Assembly: GCA_003557505.1 (NCBI GenBank)
Contig: PWOH01000069.1
Span: forward strand, 1-45,556
Direction of reading: 5' to 3'
Origin: Mollicutes bacterium
GTDB taxonomy: Bacteria > Bacillota_I > Bacilli_A > Izemoplasmatales > Izemoplasmataceae
DNA: 45,556 nt
Positions 44,814-45,556 of this stretch are shown here, one piece after another; within the stretch, counting starts at the first letter, position 1, and the number at the start of each line of letters is the position of its first letter. The notes under the pieces are model-generated. The model was not told the origin of the DNA, made no database searches, and was given only the letters and a program-made list of their open reading frames with translations. The translations under genes and the position numbers were made by a program.

Positions 44814-45556
44814 GTGCCAAACGTATCGTAATCACTGGGGCAACGAGTGGGATAGGAAAAGAGTTATGTTTACAACTGCTAATGCGAGGAGAAGATGTTA
44901 TTGCGATTGGCAGAAGTGCTGAAAAACTCTCCGCACTTAATGAATCATCTAAAGGTTTTCCCGGCAGACTTCATGTCTATAAGGCGGATTTCAAATCGTT
45001 AAAAAGTGTTGTAAAAATGGTTGAAAGTTTAAAGTCCGATTATCAAAGTGGCATAGATGTCTTAATTAATAACGCAGCCATTGTCCCTAAAAAAAGAACA
45101 CTGAGTGATGATGGCATTGAGATGCAGTTTCAAGTCAATCATCTTATTCCTTTTTATATGTCAATGGCATTAAAAGACTTGCTACAAAAACGTAAGGGTA
45201 TTATTATTACAACGAGTTCGAACGCCCACAAAAAAGCACGTTTTGTTGGAACCGATATTGAAGTAAAAAACAATTATCACGCATTACGTGGTTATGCCCG
45301 CACCAAACTGTATAATGTGATGTTTACAAAAAGCTTGAATGAACACTTAGACAATACTTCAATCAAAGCCTATGCGGTACACCCTGGTGTGGTATCAACA
45401 GAAATCGGTACGAAAAACACGTCAAAACTTTATGCAGCGATGTGGAAACTTTATACAAAACGTGGTATGAAGCCAGATGAAGCTACTAAAACGTATCTTG
45501 ATTTAATGTATGGAACCATTGAAACCAATAAGCATTTTTACTTTTATAAATCTCAA
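44810..45556 (+). CDS. Short-chain dehydrogenase/reductase (3' end outside window)
   Basis: The frame is open to the window end: 249 residues, no stop. It has the SDR signatures: TGATSGIGKE (cofactor loop, residues 10-19), NNAA (about 86), TTSSNAHKK with the catalytic Ser, YARTK with the catalytic Tyr and Lys, and HPGVVSTEI after it. The Gly-rich motif and later features resemble retinol-dehydrogenase-like classical SDRs using NAD(P). Substrate unknown. ATG 44810 overlaps the stop of the 29-residue peptide gene, so the two are probably translationally coupled. Confidence 0.88.
   Translation, partial: MSAKRIVITGATSGIGKELCLQLLMRGEDVIAIGRSAEKLSALNESSKGFPGRLHVYKADFKSLKSVVKMVESLKSDYQSGIDVLINNAAIVPKKRTLSDDGIEMQFQVNHLIPFYMSMALKDLLQKRKGIIITTSSNAHKKARFVGTDIEVKNNYHALRGYARTKLYNVMFTKSLNEHLDNTSIKAYAVHPGVVSTEIGTKNTSKLYAAMWKLYTKRGMKPDEATKTYLDLMYGTIETNKHFYFYKSQ

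Overview
The window is a gene-dense bacterial chromosome segment of moderate-to-low GC. It uses the standard genetic code (stops include TGA, and no in-frame TGA is read through), AGGAGG-type ribosome binding sites and many short U-tailed hairpin terminators. The gene content (BCCT betaine transporter, MnmM-type methylase, CvpA-like membrane domain, Asp-rich surface proteins, TGS-linked nucleoside kinase) suggests the Bacillota/Mycoplasmatota neighbourhood, possibly an Izemoplasma/Haloplasma-like lineage. That placement is inference from style and content, not from a marker gene.

Layout. 1-6900: the 3' part of a giant membrane-anchored protein with about 12-13 degenerate 84-105 residue repeats, followed by a lipoprotein. 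6925-13000: housekeeping genes (ThpR, BCCT transporter, an alpha/beta hydrolase with Glu at the nucleophile position, a CASTOR/POLLUX-like channel, a guanylate-kinase-family enzyme, a small membrane protein). 13055-16888: upp, nnr, tRNA-Ser(GGA), cardiolipin synthase. 17132-36863: an unbroken run of 18 same-strand genes, mostly overlapping or a few bases apart, ended by a 15-bp hairpin terminator and met by a convergent guanine deaminase gene. 37518-45556: mnmM, a triple-repeat membrane protein, msrAB, a GNAT, yaaA, a GGDEF protein, a nucleoside kinase, a Rieske protein, tRNA-Thr(GGT), a 29-residue membrane peptide and a truncated SDR gene.

The 18-gene run is the centre of interest. It encodes two complete three-subunit molybdenum hydroxylases with mirrored gene order, a cofactor-maturation set (MocA-like nucleotidyltransferase, XdhC, a small P-loop NTPase), a hydantoinase/dihydropyrimidinase, SsnA, a PreA-like flavo/iron-sulfur protein, adenine deaminase, two fold-type II PLP enzymes, YgeY, YgeW and an unrecognised polytopic membrane protein. 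This corresponds to the E. coli ygeWXYZ-ygfJK-ssnA-ygfM-xdhD neighbourhood and related gut-bacterial clusters associated with anaerobic purine/urate breakdown. The parts differ, however: no YgeX-type diaminopropionate ammonia-lyase is recognisable (two other PLP enzymes sit in its place), a PreA-like protein stands where YgfK would be, and there is no recognisable purine permease, carbamate kinase or YqeB/YqeC in the window.

A plausible working model (inference): adenine and guanine are deaminated by Ade and GuaD; the hydroxylases interconvert hypoxanthine, xanthine and urate-level purines; the PreA-like enzyme reduces a ring; SsnA and the hydantoinase open it; YgeY, YgeW and the PLP enzymes break the amino/ureido fragment down to carbamoyl phosphate, ammonia and a small keto acid. 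No stretch longer than 300 bases lacks a gene; the longest gap is 16889-17131, just upstream of the operon.
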